Shown here: positions 9,216-17,311 of the stretch, one piece after another
Numbering within the stretch: the stretch's first letter is position 1
Layout: the number at the start of each line of letters is the position of its first letter
Origin: Oscillospiraceae bacterium
Lineage (GTDB): Bacteria; Bacillota; Clostridia; Oscillospirales; Oscillospiraceae
Assembly (NCBI GenBank): GCA_910575695.1
Contig: CAJTGJ010000019.1
Coordinates: forward strand, 21,103 to 85,102
Direction: 5' to 3'
Length of the DNA: 64,000 nt
The notes under the pieces: generated by a model
What the model was told of the DNA's origin: nothing
The model's input: only the letters and a program-made list of their open reading frames with translations
The model's database searches: none
Position numbers and translations under genes: made by a program

Positions 9216-9244
9216 ATTGTATTGCCAAGTCCAAAAAAAGTCAA
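9216..9244 (-). promoter_or_regulatory. sigma-A promoter of proS
   Basis: TTGACT (9244-9239), 17-base spacer, TACAAT (9221-9216) on the minus strand. The same hexamers and spacing are used by the S10 operon promoter. The start site would be near 9209, giving a leader of about 75 bases. Confidence 0.85.
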
Positions 9245-9246
9245 GA

Positions 9247-9268
9247 GAAAAGCCCCTCCCGGCTTTTC
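9247..9268. terminator. hairpin between proS promoter and integrase gene
   Basis: GAAAAGCC and GGCTTTTC pair perfectly (8 bp, 6-base loop) with T-rich flanks in either direction. It lies upstream of the proS promoter and in the leader of the integrase gene, so it may insulate the two divergent units. Confidence 0.35.
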
Positions 9269-9338
9269 CTTTCCGCCGCGAACGTTTAAAATAAAAAGCC
9301 CTCACATCCGCTCATACTACAGAAAGGAGCTGTTTTTC

Positions 9339-10403
9339 ATGCCGTATGCAAATGTCCATTCCAGCCGCATCACCCTTCGCCCCCTTGCCGAGGAACCGGC
9401 GGTAGGGTTTCCCCTTCCTCACTCCACCCATTCCGCCGACGCCAGCACCACGTTAGGGAGCTGGCTGGACCTCTGGATGGACGCCGAAATCGAGCCGCTT
9501 CGGGCGGAGACTACCATAAACGGCTACCGGAACATCATCTGCAATCATATGCGCCCCGCCCTGGGGGCGGTGCGGCTGGCCGACCTGACGCCGGAGCTGA
9601 TCGACGGCTACTACCAGTGGCTGTCCGCCGAAAAGGGCCTGTCCCCCAACACCATCCGCAAGCACCACGTCCTGCTCCACACCGCCCTGAAATCGGCCTA
9701 CCGCCGGGGGGCCATTCCCGCCAACCCCGCTCAGCGGGCCACGCCGCCCCGGGCCACCTCCACCGACGTGCTGTACTACACCCCTACCCACCTCAGCCGC
9801 CTGCTGAAGGAGGTGAAGGGCCTGCCCCTGGAGCTCCCGGTGAAGCTGGCCTGCCTGCTGGGCCTGCGCCGCAGCGAGGTGCTGGGCCTGCGCTGGCGGG
9901 ACGTGGACCTCCACGCCGGCCTGCTGTCCGTGCGCTGGGTGCGCACCACCGTGGGCTACCGGGTGGTGGAGAAGGCCCCCAAAACCGCCGACAGCTGCCG
10001 CACCCTGTCCATCGGCGCACTGGACGGCCTGCTGGAGCTCCTGCGGGACCTCCAGGCCCAGCGCTGGCAGTACGGCCTGCCCTGCGGCTCCGGCGACTAC
10101 ATCGTGCTCAACGCCGAGGGGGAGCCGTGGCACCCCAACGTGCTGTCCGCCGACCTGGCGGACTTCGTAGCGGCCCGCCGCCTGCCCCCCATCACCTTCC
10201 ACGGCCTGCGCCACACCTTTGCCAGCATGGCCAACAGCGCCCGGGTGCCCATGTACCAGATCAGCCGGGCCATGGGCCACAGCAGCCCCAACACCACCCA
10301 GCGCATCTACACCCACCTGTTCGACCAGACCCACGGCGAGGTTTTGGCGGCGGTGGCAGACACCATCGTCAACGCGAATTCCAACTCCTGCACCTCCGCC
10401 TGA
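9339..10403 (+). CDS. tyrosine recombinase / phage-type integrase (orphan)
   Basis: A 354-residue site-specific recombinase. The N-terminal SAM-like core-binding domain lies at about 38-125 (LGSWLDLWMD to SAYRRGAIPANPA), the catalytic domain at about 145-335. The catalytic set is visible: R177 in GLRRSE, H288-x-x-R291 in FHGLRH, H314 in MGHSS and Y324 in IYTHLF. The ATG has a GAAAGGAGC Shine-Dalgarno; the open frame continues far upstream but without homology. No excisionase, phage or ICE genes flank it, so it is either a remnant or a domesticated recombinase. Confidence 0.93.
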   Translation: MPYANVHSSRITLRPLAEEPAVGFPLPHSTHSADASTTLGSWLDLWMDAEIEPLRAETTINGYRNIICNHMRPALGAVRLADLTPELIDGYYQWLSAEKGLSPNTIRKHHVLLHTALKSAYRRGAIPANPAQRATPPRATSTDVLYYTPTHLSRLLKEVKGLPLELPVKLACLLGLRRSEVLGLRWRDVDLHAGLLSVRWVRTTVGYRVVEKAPKTADSCRTLSIGALDGLLELLRDLQAQRWQYGLPCGSGDYIVLNAEGEPWHPNVLSADLADFVAARRLPPITFHGLRHTFASMANSARVPMYQISRAMGHSSPNTTQRIYTHLFDQTHGEVLAAVADTIVNANSNSCTSA

Positions 10404-10409
10404 CCCGCC

Positions 10410-10440
10410 AAAAAACGCCGCTCCCGGCCGGGAACGGCGC
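10410..10440 (-). terminator. intrinsic terminator of the kinase-like gene
   Basis: A 12-bp GC-rich stem at 10416-10439 is followed on the minus strand by six T residues (10415-10410). It lies just after the stop codon of the histidine-kinase-like gene and also separates it from the convergent integrase gene. Confidence 0.85.
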
Positions 10441-10446
10441 TCCTTG

Positions 10447-11235
10447 TCACGATTCGTACTCCACCGGCTCAAACACCTTGGCGGGCAGCAGATGGCTCAG
10501 GCCCACCACCGCGTCGTCAAAGCCGCCCCGGTCCCACTCCACCGGCGGGCACCGCAGCACGTCGTCCACCCCCCGGTTCAGAGGGAGGGACACCGTCACC
10601 GCCAGCCCCCGCCCCGGCACGCACAGCGGCGCCAGCCGCCCTCCATGGAGGACCGCGATCCGCCGGGCGATGGCAATACCGTTGCCGCTTTTCCGCCAGT
10701 CGGGCAGTTCCTCCGCCCCGCTGTCGAACAGGAACGGGAGCTTTTCCGGGCTCACGCCGGGGCCGTTGTCCTCCACGATAAATACCGCGCTGTCCCCGCC
10801 CTGCTTCAGCGTCAGCCACACCTGCGTCCCCGCCCTGGCCCCGTTGGCCGTCAGCTCCAGCAGGAGCTGACGTACCAGCTCTCCGTCCGCCTGGGCGGCC
10901 AGATGCTCCGGACAGTCCACGGTGAGCGCCACCCCCGTCCGTTCCAGCAGCCCCGCCATCCGCATCCCCAGGTCATAGGCCAGCCCGCCCAGATTGACGG
11001 GCGCGATGTTCAATTCGGGCGCTTCGTCCCCCAGCCGGCCGCACAGCTCCATCCGCCCCACCAGGCGCAGCATCCGGCAGATGCTCTGGTTCATCGCCGC
11101 CAGATATCCCTTGCTTTTCGGGTCCCAGGCACACCGCTCCAGCATCTGGCTTGCCGCCGTCATCTGCGCCAGCTGGATGCGCAGCTCCGCCGCCTGTCTG
11201 GCTGTGCCCTGCTTCCATTTCTCCTGCTCCACCAT
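10447..11235 (-). CDS. orphan histidine-kinase-like ATPase lacking the phospho-acceptor His
   Basis: A 262-residue cytosolic protein without membrane segments. Residues 11-60 resemble a DHp/HisKA helix pair, but the usual HELR motif reads AELR, placing Ala16 where the phosphorylated His should be. Residues about 105-220 form a HATPase domain: N-box around ELTANGARAG, G1 in DNGPGV, G2 in GNGIAIA. It may be a pseudokinase or a phosphotransferase/phosphatase rather than an autokinase. No response regulator is adjacent. Its promoter region has three Spo0A-box-like sites, suggesting a link with sporulation control. Confidence 0.8.
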   Translation of the reverse strand: MVEQEKWKQGTARQAAELRIQLAQMTAASQMLERCAWDPKSKGYLAAMNQSICRMLRLVGRMELCGRLGDEAPELNIAPVNLGGLAYDLGMRMAGLLERTGVALTVDCPEHLAAQADGELVRQLLLELTANGARAGTQVWLTLKQGGDSAVFIVEDNGPGVSPEKLPFLFDSGAEELPDWRKSGNGIAIARRIAVLHGGRLAPLCVPGRGLAVTVSLPLNRGVDDVLRCPPVEWDRGGFDDAVVGLSHLLPAKVFEPVEYES

Positions 11236-11331
11236 CTCCGCCTCCTCGCGTCCATCCGGCCTATGCCCTACATTCTATGCTATGCAGATTCGCCGCCGCC
11301 TCTCCTGGGAAAGACTTCCGCCGGCCCTCTT

Positions 11332-11358
11332 TGTCGATCCGTGTCGAATTTTGTCGAA
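11332..11358 (-). promoter_or_regulatory. three Spo0A-box-like sites
   Basis: TGTCGAT (11332-11338), TGTCGAA (11342-11348) and TGTCGAA (11352-11358) start exactly 10 bases apart, so they would lie on one face of the helix. The Spo0A box consensus is TGNCGAA. They lie just downstream of the -10 of the kinase-like gene, where B. subtilis Spo0A binds to repress abrB. Repression is therefore the likely effect, by inference. Confidence 0.6.
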
Positions 11359-11366
11359 TTTTCCCC

Positions 11367-11395
11367 ATTATATCAGAAAGGCACAGGAAAGGCAA
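11367..11395 (-). promoter_or_regulatory. sigma-A promoter of the kinase-like gene
   Basis: Minus-strand TTGCCT (11395-11390), 17-base spacer and a consensus TATAAT (11372-11367). Transcription would start near 11360, directly at the first Spo0A-box-like site, and leave a leader of about 125 bases. Confidence 0.75.
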
Positions 11396-11430
11396 GGAGT
11401 TTGCCGCGGGCGTCCTCCGGCAAATATCCC

Positions 11431-11459
11431 TTGACACCCCTGGGAAAAGGTGATAAAAT
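11431..11459 (+). promoter_or_regulatory. sigma-A promoter of the glycine T-box operon
   Basis: Consensus TTGACA (11431-11436), 17-base spacer and TAAAAT (11454-11459) lie immediately upstream of the T-box leader. Confidence 0.9.
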
Positions 11460-11462
11460 GAC

Positions 11463-11699
11463 CCGCGATAAAGCGATGACCGGGAGGAGTACCCCCACGC
11501 CCCACCCCCAGAGAGAAGCCGGACGGTGCGAGGCTTTGGTGCGGCAGGAGGGAAGGCGCCCGTGAGCCGCGGAGCGGAAATGCTCCGCCGGACCGCCCCG
11601 TTACCGGCGCAGAGTGTCCCCGCTCGGGGAAATTCAGGTGGAACCGCGGATGCTTCATTCGCCCTGAGCCGAACAGGCTCGGGGCGTTTTTGCTTCAAA
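11463..11699 (+). ncRNA. T-box riboswitch leader, glycine specifier
   Basis: A tRNA-sensing leader upstream of the glyS operon. The T-box sequence AGGTGGAACCGCGG is at 11636-11649 and its TGGA can pair with the UCCA end of uncharged tRNA-Gly. Stem I features include GATGACCGGGAGGAGTA at about 11482 and an AGAGAGAAG bulge near 11510. The specifier loop GAAGGCG gives the Gly codon GGC at 11555-11557. The leader ends in a terminator (11660-11691) that competes with the antiterminator. High uncharged tRNA-Gly should favour read-through. Confidence 0.93.
11660..11691 (+). terminator. T-box regulated terminator
   Basis: An 11-bp stem (11660-11670 with 11676-11686) with a 5-base loop and five T residues. 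It directly follows the T-box sequence and is the switchable terminator of the leader. Confidence 0.92.
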
Positions 11700-11713
11700 G
11701 GAGGGGCGGCAAA

Positions 11714-12097
11714 ATGACACAGGAGCACAAAGAGCTGGCCATTCAGACGGTAAAAGGCATACTCCATGCCCTCCACGAAAAACGGTATGAGGACCTTCCC
11801 TCCTGCGTGGATGAGATGGAGTGGGACGACACGGAGCAGATCCGGGCGTGCATCCAGGGCACCCTGGACATCAACGGCTTTGACGCCTTTGACGAATATG
11901 GCGTGCCCTGCACGTTCAAGCCCCAGTACGAATACCATCACGAGGTGATGTTTTTCGAGTACAAGGACGGCAGCGGCTTCGCGGCGGACTACGAGCTGAC
12001 CTCCGGCGGAGACCTGACCTATCTGACGTTACAGCTTGAGTTTTTGTACGAAAACGGCGGCCTGAAAAGGATCTTTCATACCATTGACCCAGAATAA
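11714..12097 (+). CDS. uncharacterised acidic protein in the glycine T-box operon
   Basis: A 127-residue soluble protein starting [25 protein letters not shown]. It is acidic, with a helical N-terminal half and a beta-rich C-terminal half ([39 protein letters not shown]) that suggests an NTF2- or SUKH-like alpha+beta fold, though no family was recognised with certainty. A strong AAAGGAGGGG Shine-Dalgarno fixes the start. It is the first gene after the T-box terminator and lies 23 bases before glyS, so it is induced together with glycyl-tRNA synthetase. Confidence 0.8.
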   Translation: MTQEHKELAIQTVKGILHALHEKRYEDLPSCVDEMEWDDTEQIRACIQGTLDINGFDAFDEYGVPCTFKPQYEYHHEVMFFEYKDGSGFAADYELTSGGDLTYLTLQLEFLYENGGLKRIFHTIDPE

Positions 12098-12120
12098 AAG
12101 AAAAGGAGTTTATCCAAAAT

Positions 12121-13545
12121 ATGAAAAACAGTGAAAAATCCATGGAAAAAATTGTGGCCCTGTGCAAGGGCCGGGGCTTTATCTTCGCCGGGTCCGAGAT
12201 CTACGGCGGTCTGGCCAACACCTGGGACTACGGCCCCCTGGGGGTGGAGCTGAAGAACAACGTGAAAAAGGCCTGGTGGAAGAAGTTCGTCCAGGAGAAC
12301 CCCTACAACGTGGGCCTGGACGCCGCCATCCTGATGAACCCCCAGGTGTGGGTGGCCTCCGGCCACGTGGGCGGCTTCTCCGACCCGCTGATGGACTGCA
12401 AGGAGTGCCACGAGCGCTTCCGCGCCGACAAGGTGATCGAGGACTGGTGCCAGGAAAACAGCTTCCAGCTGGGGCACAGCGTGGACGCCATGAGCCAGCA
12501 GGAGATGAAGTCGTTTATCGACGAGCATAAAATCGCCTGCCCCACCTGCGGCAAGTTCAACTGGACCGACATCCGGCAGTTCAACCTGATGTTCAAGACC
12601 TTCCAGGGGGTCACTGAGGACGCCAAAAACACCGTGTACCTGCGCCCCGAGACTGCCCAGGGCATCTTCACCAACTTCGTCAACGTCCAGCGCTCCACCC
12701 GGCGCAAGCTGCCCTTCGGCGTGTGCCAGATCGGCAAGAGCTTCCGCAACGAGATCACCCCGGGCAACTTCATCTTCCGCACCCGGGAATTCGAGCAGAT
12801 GGAGCTGGAGTTCTTCTGCCAGCCGGGGACCGAGCTGGAGTGGTTCAAATACTGGAAAAACTTCTGCCACCAGTGGCTGCTGGGGCTGGGCATCAAGGAA
12901 GAGAATCTGCGCCTGCGGGACCACGACCCCGAGGAGCTGAGCCACTACTCCAACGCCACCACCGACTTTGAGTTTGCCTTCCCCTTTACCGACTGGGGCG
13001 AGCTGTGGGGCGTGGCCAGCCGTACCAGCTTCGACCTCACCGCCCACCAGAACACCTCCGGCAAGGACCTGACCTATTACGATCAGGAGAAAAACGAGCA
13101 CTATATCCCCTATGTCATCGAGCCCTCCCTGGGCGTGGAGCGGATGCTGCTGGCTTTCCTGTGCAACGCCTACGACGAGGAAGTGGTGGACGAGGCCAAG
13201 AACGACGTGCGCACCGTCCTGCACCTCCACCCCGCCCTGGCGCCCTACAAGTGCGCGGTGCTGCCCCTGTCCAAGAAGCTGGGGGACAAGGCCCGGGAGA
13301 TCCAGGGGGAGCTGTCCAGGTATTTCATGGCGGACTACGACGACACCGGCTCCATCGGCAAGCGCTACCGCCGCCAGGACGAGATCGGCACGCCCTTCTG
13401 CGTCACCGTGGACTTCCAGACCGTGGGGGACGACAAGACCGAAGCCGACCACGCCGTCACCATCCGGGACCGGGACACCATGGACCAGGTTCGGGTGCCC
13501 ATCAGCCAGCTCAAGGGGTGGCTGGACGAGAAATTGGCATATTAA
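12121..13545 (+). CDS. glyS: glycyl-tRNA synthetase (alpha2 type)
   Basis: A 474-residue class II synthetase that charges tRNA-Gly as a homodimer, the eukaryote/archaea/Firmicutes type rather than the alpha2-beta2 form. Key segments are [26 protein letters not shown] (motif 1 area), [38 protein letters not shown] (motif 2) and [14 protein letters not shown] (motif 3), then an anticodon-binding domain from about residue 370. Cys residues CKECHERF and CPTCGKF fit a zinc-binding insertion. An AAAGGAGTT site precedes the ATG, and the T-box upstream controls it. Confidence 0.98.
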   Translation: MKNSEKSMEKIVALCKGRGFIFAGSEIYGGLANTWDYGPLGVELKNNVKKAWWKKFVQENPYNVGLDAAILMNPQVWVASGHVGGFSDPLMDCKECHERFRADKVIEDWCQENSFQLGHSVDAMSQQEMKSFIDEHKIACPTCGKFNWTDIRQFNLMFKTFQGVTEDAKNTVYLRPETAQGIFTNFVNVQRSTRRKLPFGVCQIGKSFRNEITPGNFIFRTREFEQMELEFFCQPGTELEWFKYWKNFCHQWLLGLGIKEENLRLRDHDPEELSHYSNATTDFEFAFPFTDWGELWGVASRTSFDLTAHQNTSGKDLTYYDQEKNEHYIPYVIEPSLGVERMLLAFLCNAYDEEVVDEAKNDVRTVLHLHPALAPYKCAVLPLSKKLGDKAREIQGELSRYFMADYDDTGSIGKRYRRQDEIGTPFCVTVDFQTVGDDKTEADHAVTIRDRDTMDQVRVPISQLKGWLDEKLAY

Positions 13546-13563
13546 ATTTTATGAAAATTTCCT

Positions 13564-13589
13564 CTGCCCCTGGTGCAAACCGGGGGCAG
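13564..13589 (+). terminator. hairpin after glyS
   Basis: CTGCCCC (13564-13570) pairs with GGGGCAG (13583-13589), followed by TTGTGTT. The position fits the end of the glyS transcript; the T-run is imperfect. Confidence 0.5.
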
Positions 13590-13678
13590 TTGTGTTATAG
13601 TATCCTATGCAGACTGCATATGTTCAAATCCGCCGGGGGACAGCGGCGCTGTTCCAGACGGCTTGACGGCTTCAGTTT

Positions 13679-13700
13679 CCGCGGCGCGCCTGCGCCGCGG
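13679..13700 (+). other. strong hairpin upstream of the LTA-synthase-like gene
   Basis: CCGCGGCGC and GCGCCGCGG form a 9-bp stem with loop GCCT, 50 bases before the LTA-synthase-like start codon. A second smaller inverted repeat, GCTTCA/TGAAGC, follows at 13701-13721. No promoter hexamers were convincing in 13546-13751. Confidence 0.4.
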
Positions 13701-13751
13701 GCTTCAGGATCCTTTTGAAGCGGCGATACCAAAGACGATTGGAGACTGCCG

Positions 13752-15614
13752 ATGAAACGCTTTTTATCCTATTGGCTGTTCTGGAAGCGCCCGGGCGAGG
13801 GTCTTTCCCCAACGGACCGCAGGGTTTACTGGTGCTGGAATATGGGGGTGCTCGTCCTTTCCGCCCTGGCGCTGGGGACGCTTTCCCTGATGCTGGCCCC
13901 GGGCTCTTACAACTGGGCGCTGTTCGGGGATTATTGGACCTTCCCGGCGGTGATTGTCCTCAACCTCCTGCCGCCGGTGCTGCTGGCGCTGCTGCTGTAC
14001 GCCGCCGCCGGCCGGGCCTGGGCGGCGGTGCTCATCACCGCTCTCCCGGTGCTGGGGCTGTCCCTGGGCAACTACTACAAGCTGTATTTCCGGGACGACC
14101 CGGTGATCGCCTCCGATCTGCTGATCCTGCAGGAGGCGGGAAAAATGACCGGGCAGTACAACCTGTTTCTCAGTCCGAAGGTGGTGCTGGCGCTCCTGCT
14201 CGCGGCGCTGTGCGCGGCAGCGGCGCTCTTTGCCCGGGCCAGGCCGGGGAAACGGCTCCGCCTGGGGCTGGCCGGAGGGGCGCTGGCGGCGGCGCTGGTG
14301 CTGATCCCCGTCTACAGCAGCGACGGAATCTATGACGGCATCGACAACTACAAGCACCTGGACCGCTGGTCCTCCACCCAGCAGTATGTGTCCCGGGGGC
14401 TGCTCTATCCCTTCCTGCACAGCATCAAGGACATGATCCCCGATCCGCCGGAGGGATATTCCGAACAGGAGGCCGCCCGGCTTCTGGCGCAGTATGAGGA
14501 CGAGGCCATCCCAAAGGACAAGCAGGTCAACATCATAGGAGTAATGCTGGAGGCGTTCTGCGACTTCTCCGTCTACGACCAGATTGAACTGCAAAAGGAC
14601 GTATACGCCCGCTACCACGCCCTGGAGGAGGAGAGCTTCACCGGCAATCTGGTAACCAATATCTTTGCCGGAGGCACGGTGGACACCGAGCGGGCCTTCC
14701 TCACCGGCATGGGGCCGAAGGATATCAACTACCGCGCCAACACCTCGTCTTATGTGTGGTATCTGAAAAACCAGGGCTACCAGACCTCCGGCGACCACCC
14801 CTGCAACAACTGGTTTTATAACCGGGTAAACGTCAACCCCTACCTCGGCTTTGAGACGTACCGCTTCAGTGAGGACTTCTATGCCGCGAAGTCCGGGTCG
14901 GACACCGCTTTCGACAACCTGTTTTTTGAGGAGCTCGCCTACACCACAGTGAATGATATCCTGTGGGGGGAACGGCCGGTGTTCTCCTTCTCCGTGTCCT
15001 ACCAGGGGCACGGTCCCTACAGCGACAGCGTCTGCTGGTGGGGCGAGACGGATGACTTCGTGAGGAACTACAGCCTGCCGGAGGCGGAACGCACCATCCT
15101 GGCCAACTACCTGGGTTCGGTGATGAGCACGCAGAATTACCTGTCCCTGTTCATCGAGAACTTCCGGGAGATGGAGGAGCCCGTGGTAGTGGTCGTGTTC
15201 GGCGACCACAAGCCCTGGCTGGGCAACGGGAACTCGGTCTACAAATCCCTGGGCATCGACCTGGACCGCGGGAGCAAGGAGGGCTTTTACAACTATTGGT
15301 CCACCCGGTATCTGATCTGGGCCAACGACGCGGCCAAGGCTGTCATCGGCCGCGATCTGGAGGGGGAGGGGCCGGACGTCTCCCCCTGCTTCCTGATGAA
15401 CGTGCTGTTTGACCAGCTGGGCTGGAAGGGGGACGCCTATATGCAGGCGGTGGACCAGTGCTGGCGGGAGGTGCCCGTGATCCACGCGCAGGATATGTAT
15501 ATCACGGCGGGCGGGGATCTGAAAGCCGCCGGACAGCTGACGGAGGAGCAGGCTGAGCTGGTCCGCCGGTTCCGGAATCTGGAGTATTACCGGGTGCACC
15601 ACTTCCCCTCCTGA
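13752..15614 (+). CDS. LTA-synthase-family sulfatase-fold membrane enzyme
   Basis: A 620-residue protein with four to five N-terminal membrane segments (about 30-190), then an extracellular alkaline-phosphatase/sulfatase-fold domain (about 250-600). The catalytic Thr is in GGTVDTERAF, equivalent to GKTSDAE of LtaS, and the metal-binding FGDHKPW motif is near residue 480. The family polymerises glycerol-phosphate from phosphatidylglycerol onto lipid anchors, or adds phosphoglycerol to glycans. The start has only a weak TTGGAGA site. It is monocistronic, between glyS and a strong bidirectional hairpin. Confidence 0.85.
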   Translation: MKRFLSYWLFWKRPGEGLSPTDRRVYWCWNMGVLVLSALALGTLSLMLAPGSYNWALFGDYWTFPAVIVLNLLPPVLLALLLYAAAGRAWAAVLITALPVLGLSLGNYYKLYFRDDPVIASDLLILQEAGKMTGQYNLFLSPKVVLALLLAALCAAAALFARARPGKRLRLGLAGGALAAALVLIPVYSSDGIYDGIDNYKHLDRWSSTQQYVSRGLLYPFLHSIKDMIPDPPEGYSEQEAARLLAQYEDEAIPKDKQVNIIGVMLEAFCDFSVYDQIELQKDVYARYHALEEESFTGNLVTNIFAGGTVDTERAFLTGMGPKDINYRANTSSYVWYLKNQGYQTSGDHPCNNWFYNRVNVNPYLGFETYRFSEDFYAAKSGSDTAFDNLFFEELAYTTVNDILWGERPVFSFSVSYQGHGPYSDSVCWWGETDDFVRNYSLPEAERTILANYLGSVMSTQNYLSLFIENFREMEEPVVVVVFGDHKPWLGNGNSVYKSLGIDLDRGSKEGFYNYWSTRYLIWANDAAKAVIGRDLEGEGPDVSPCFLMNVLFDQLGWKGDAYMQAVDQCWREVPVIHAQDMYITAGGDLKAAGQLTEEQAELVRRFRNLEYYRVHHFPS

Positions 15615-15630
15615 CCATAAGGGCAGAACG

Positions 15631-15667
15631 CCCCGGGCCGGTTCCTTTTGACGGAACCGGCCCGGGG
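15631..15667. terminator. bidirectional hairpin between LTA-synthase-like and MATE genes
   Basis: A perfect 15-bp stem (15631-15645 with 15653-15667) and 7-base loop lie between two convergent genes. There is no long T-run in either direction, but stem strength and position support shared termination. Confidence 0.65.
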
Positions 15668-15695
15668 CTGATCATATTGCGGATTTATACCATAG

Positions 15696-15766
15696 CCACC
15701 GCACTTCAAAGGACGTAAATCACTTCTTTTGAAGCCTGCGGCGGACCTCATCGCCAAGAAACAGTA
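15696..15766 (+). repeat. dispersed hairpin repeat, copy C
   Basis: One of four related intergenic elements in this window (others near 50405, 52017 and 56150). It has an inner CTTCAAA...TTTTGAAG hairpin followed by a conserved tail, CCTGCGGCGGACCTCATCGC and then CAAGAAACAG. The element reaches the stop codon of the MATE gene. Confidence 0.65.
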
Positions 15767-17158
15767 TTACCGCTCAGGAAGCGGCTGGGAGAGGGGCAGG
15801 ATATCCCGCCGGTGCACCCGGCGCAGAAAAACGGCGCACATGGCGCAGCTGACCAGCTCCGCAATGGGGAAGGACAGCCACGCCGCCTCCAGGCCGAACT
15901 GATGGGACAGGATGTAGGCCGCAGGCAGCAGCACCACCAGCTGGCGCACCAGCTGAATGGTCAGGCTGAGCACACCGTGGTCCAGGGCCTGGAACACCGC
16001 CGAGCACACCACATCGAAGCCAGCCAGGATAAAAGAAAAGGAAATCAGGCGCAGGGCGGGGATGCCGATGGCCAGCAGATCGCCTGAGGCGTCCTCCTCC
16101 GACTGGAACATCTCCAGCAGCTGGCCGGGGAAGATCTGGAACACCGCGAAGCCCAGCAGCAGCAGGATGACGGCGTACATGACGGCCAGCCTGATGGTTT
16201 TGATGATGCGTTCCGGCTTGCGCGCGCCATAGTTGTAGGCCACAATGGGCACCATCCCGTTGTTCAGGCCGAACACGGGCATGAAGAAGAAGGATTGCAG
16301 CTTGAAGTAGATGCCGAACACCGCCGTGGCCGTGTCGGTGAAGGCGATGAGGATCTGGTTCATGCCAAACACCATCACCGAGCCGATGGACTGCATGACG
16401 ATGCTGGGCAGGCCCACGCTGTAGATCTCCCGGATGGTCTGGCCGTGGGGGCGGAAGCCCTTGAAAACGAGCTTTACCTCGGGGTTGCGGGTGGCGTTGA
16501 AGAAAATGCACACACAGCAGCCCAGAAGCTGGCCGATGACGGTGGCCAGCGCGGCGCCCGCCACCTCCAGCCGGGGGAAGGGCCCCAGGCCGAAGATCAG
16601 GATGGGGTCCAGGATGATGTTGGTGATGGCGCCCGCCGCCTGGGCGACCATGGTGTAGAAGGTCTGCCCCGTGGCCTGGAGCAGGCGCTCCATCAGCACC
16701 GAGAAGAACAGGCCCGCGCTCACGGCGCACACGATGGTCAGATAGTCGGCGCCGCAGCTGATGATGCCGGGGATGTCGGTCTGGATGGTGTAGAACAGTC
16801 TGGAGCAGGTCAGCCCCAGCACCAGGAACACCAGACAGCTCAAAGCCATGAGAAACACGCCGTTCACCGCCGTGCGGTTCACCTTTTCCCGGTCGCCCTG
16901 GCCCAGGCTCCTGGCCAGCAGGGCGTTGACGCCCACGGCGGTGCCCACGCTCACGGCAATCATCAGGTTCTGCACCGGGAAGGCCAGGGACACCGCGTTC
17001 AGCGCGTCCTGGCTGACCTGGGAGACAAAGTAGCTGTCTACCACATTGTAAAAGGCCTGGACCATCATAGAGATCATGATGGGGATGGCCATATTCAGCA
17101 GCAGCCGGTTCTCCGGCATAACGCCCATCTTGTTTTCTTCTGTAGGTTGCTGGGCCAA
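15767..17158 (-). CDS. MATE-family multidrug / cation antiporter
   Basis: A 463-residue, 12-helix MATE (NorM/DinF-like) exporter; two MatE halves begin near MAIPIMISMMVQAFYNVVDSYFVSQ and GLPSIVMQSIGSVMVFGMNQIL. Such proteins expel cationic drugs or metabolites in exchange for Na+ or H+. The frame is open further upstream, but a GGAGGAG Shine-Dalgarno lies 7 bases before a TTG codon at 17158 giving (M)AQQPTEENKMGVMPENR, so a TTG start is preferred; the ATG ten codons in is the alternative. It stands alone and converges on the LTA-synthase-like gene. Confidence 0.9.
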   Translation of the reverse strand: MAQQPTEENKMGVMPENRLLLNMAIPIMISMMVQAFYNVVDSYFVSQVSQDALNAVSLAFPVQNLMIAVSVGTAVGVNALLARSLGQGDREKVNRTAVNGVFLMALSCLVFLVLGLTCSRLFYTIQTDIPGIISCGADYLTIVCAVSAGLFFSVLMERLLQATGQTFYTMVAQAAGAITNIILDPILIFGLGPFPRLEVAGAALATVIGQLLGCCVCIFFNATRNPEVKLVFKGFRPHGQTIREIYSVGLPSIVMQSIGSVMVFGMNQILIAFTDTATAVFGIYFKLQSFFFMPVFGLNNGMVPIVAYNYGARKPERIIKTIRLAVMYAVILLLLGFAVFQIFPGQLLEMFQSEEDASGDLLAIGIPALRLISFSFILAGFDVVCSAVFQALDHGVLSLTIQLVRQLVVLLPAAYILSHQFGLEAAWLSFPIAELVSCAMCAVFLRRVHRRDILPLSQPLPER

Positions 17159-17254
17159 TTTTCTCTCCTCCAATCTTAAAATCCGCTGTTTTTCGCGTTG
17201 AGCTGCTATTATAAGGGATTTCAATTTTATTGTCAAGGCAGGACAGGCATCCAC

Positions 17255-17283
17255 AAAAAACAGGAGGGGAAATCCTCCCCTCC
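17255..17283 (-). terminator. intrinsic terminator of the transglycosylase gene
   Basis: GGAGGGG/CCCCTCC 7-bp stem with a 7-base loop (17263-17283), followed on the minus strand by TGTTTTTT (six T at 17260-17255). Confidence 0.75.
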
Positions 17284-17311
17284 CGTGCGTGATACACCAT
17301 ACAAGCGCCGG

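Noticed and set aside
7542..9338. Extension of the integrase frame over the proS region
   Set aside because: It is antisense to proS; the recombinase homology and ribosome-binding site start at 9339.
13752..15602. Long minus-strand frame opposite the LTA-synthase-like gene
   Set aside because: Antisense shadow with biased composition; the plus-strand protein has recognisable catalytic motifs.
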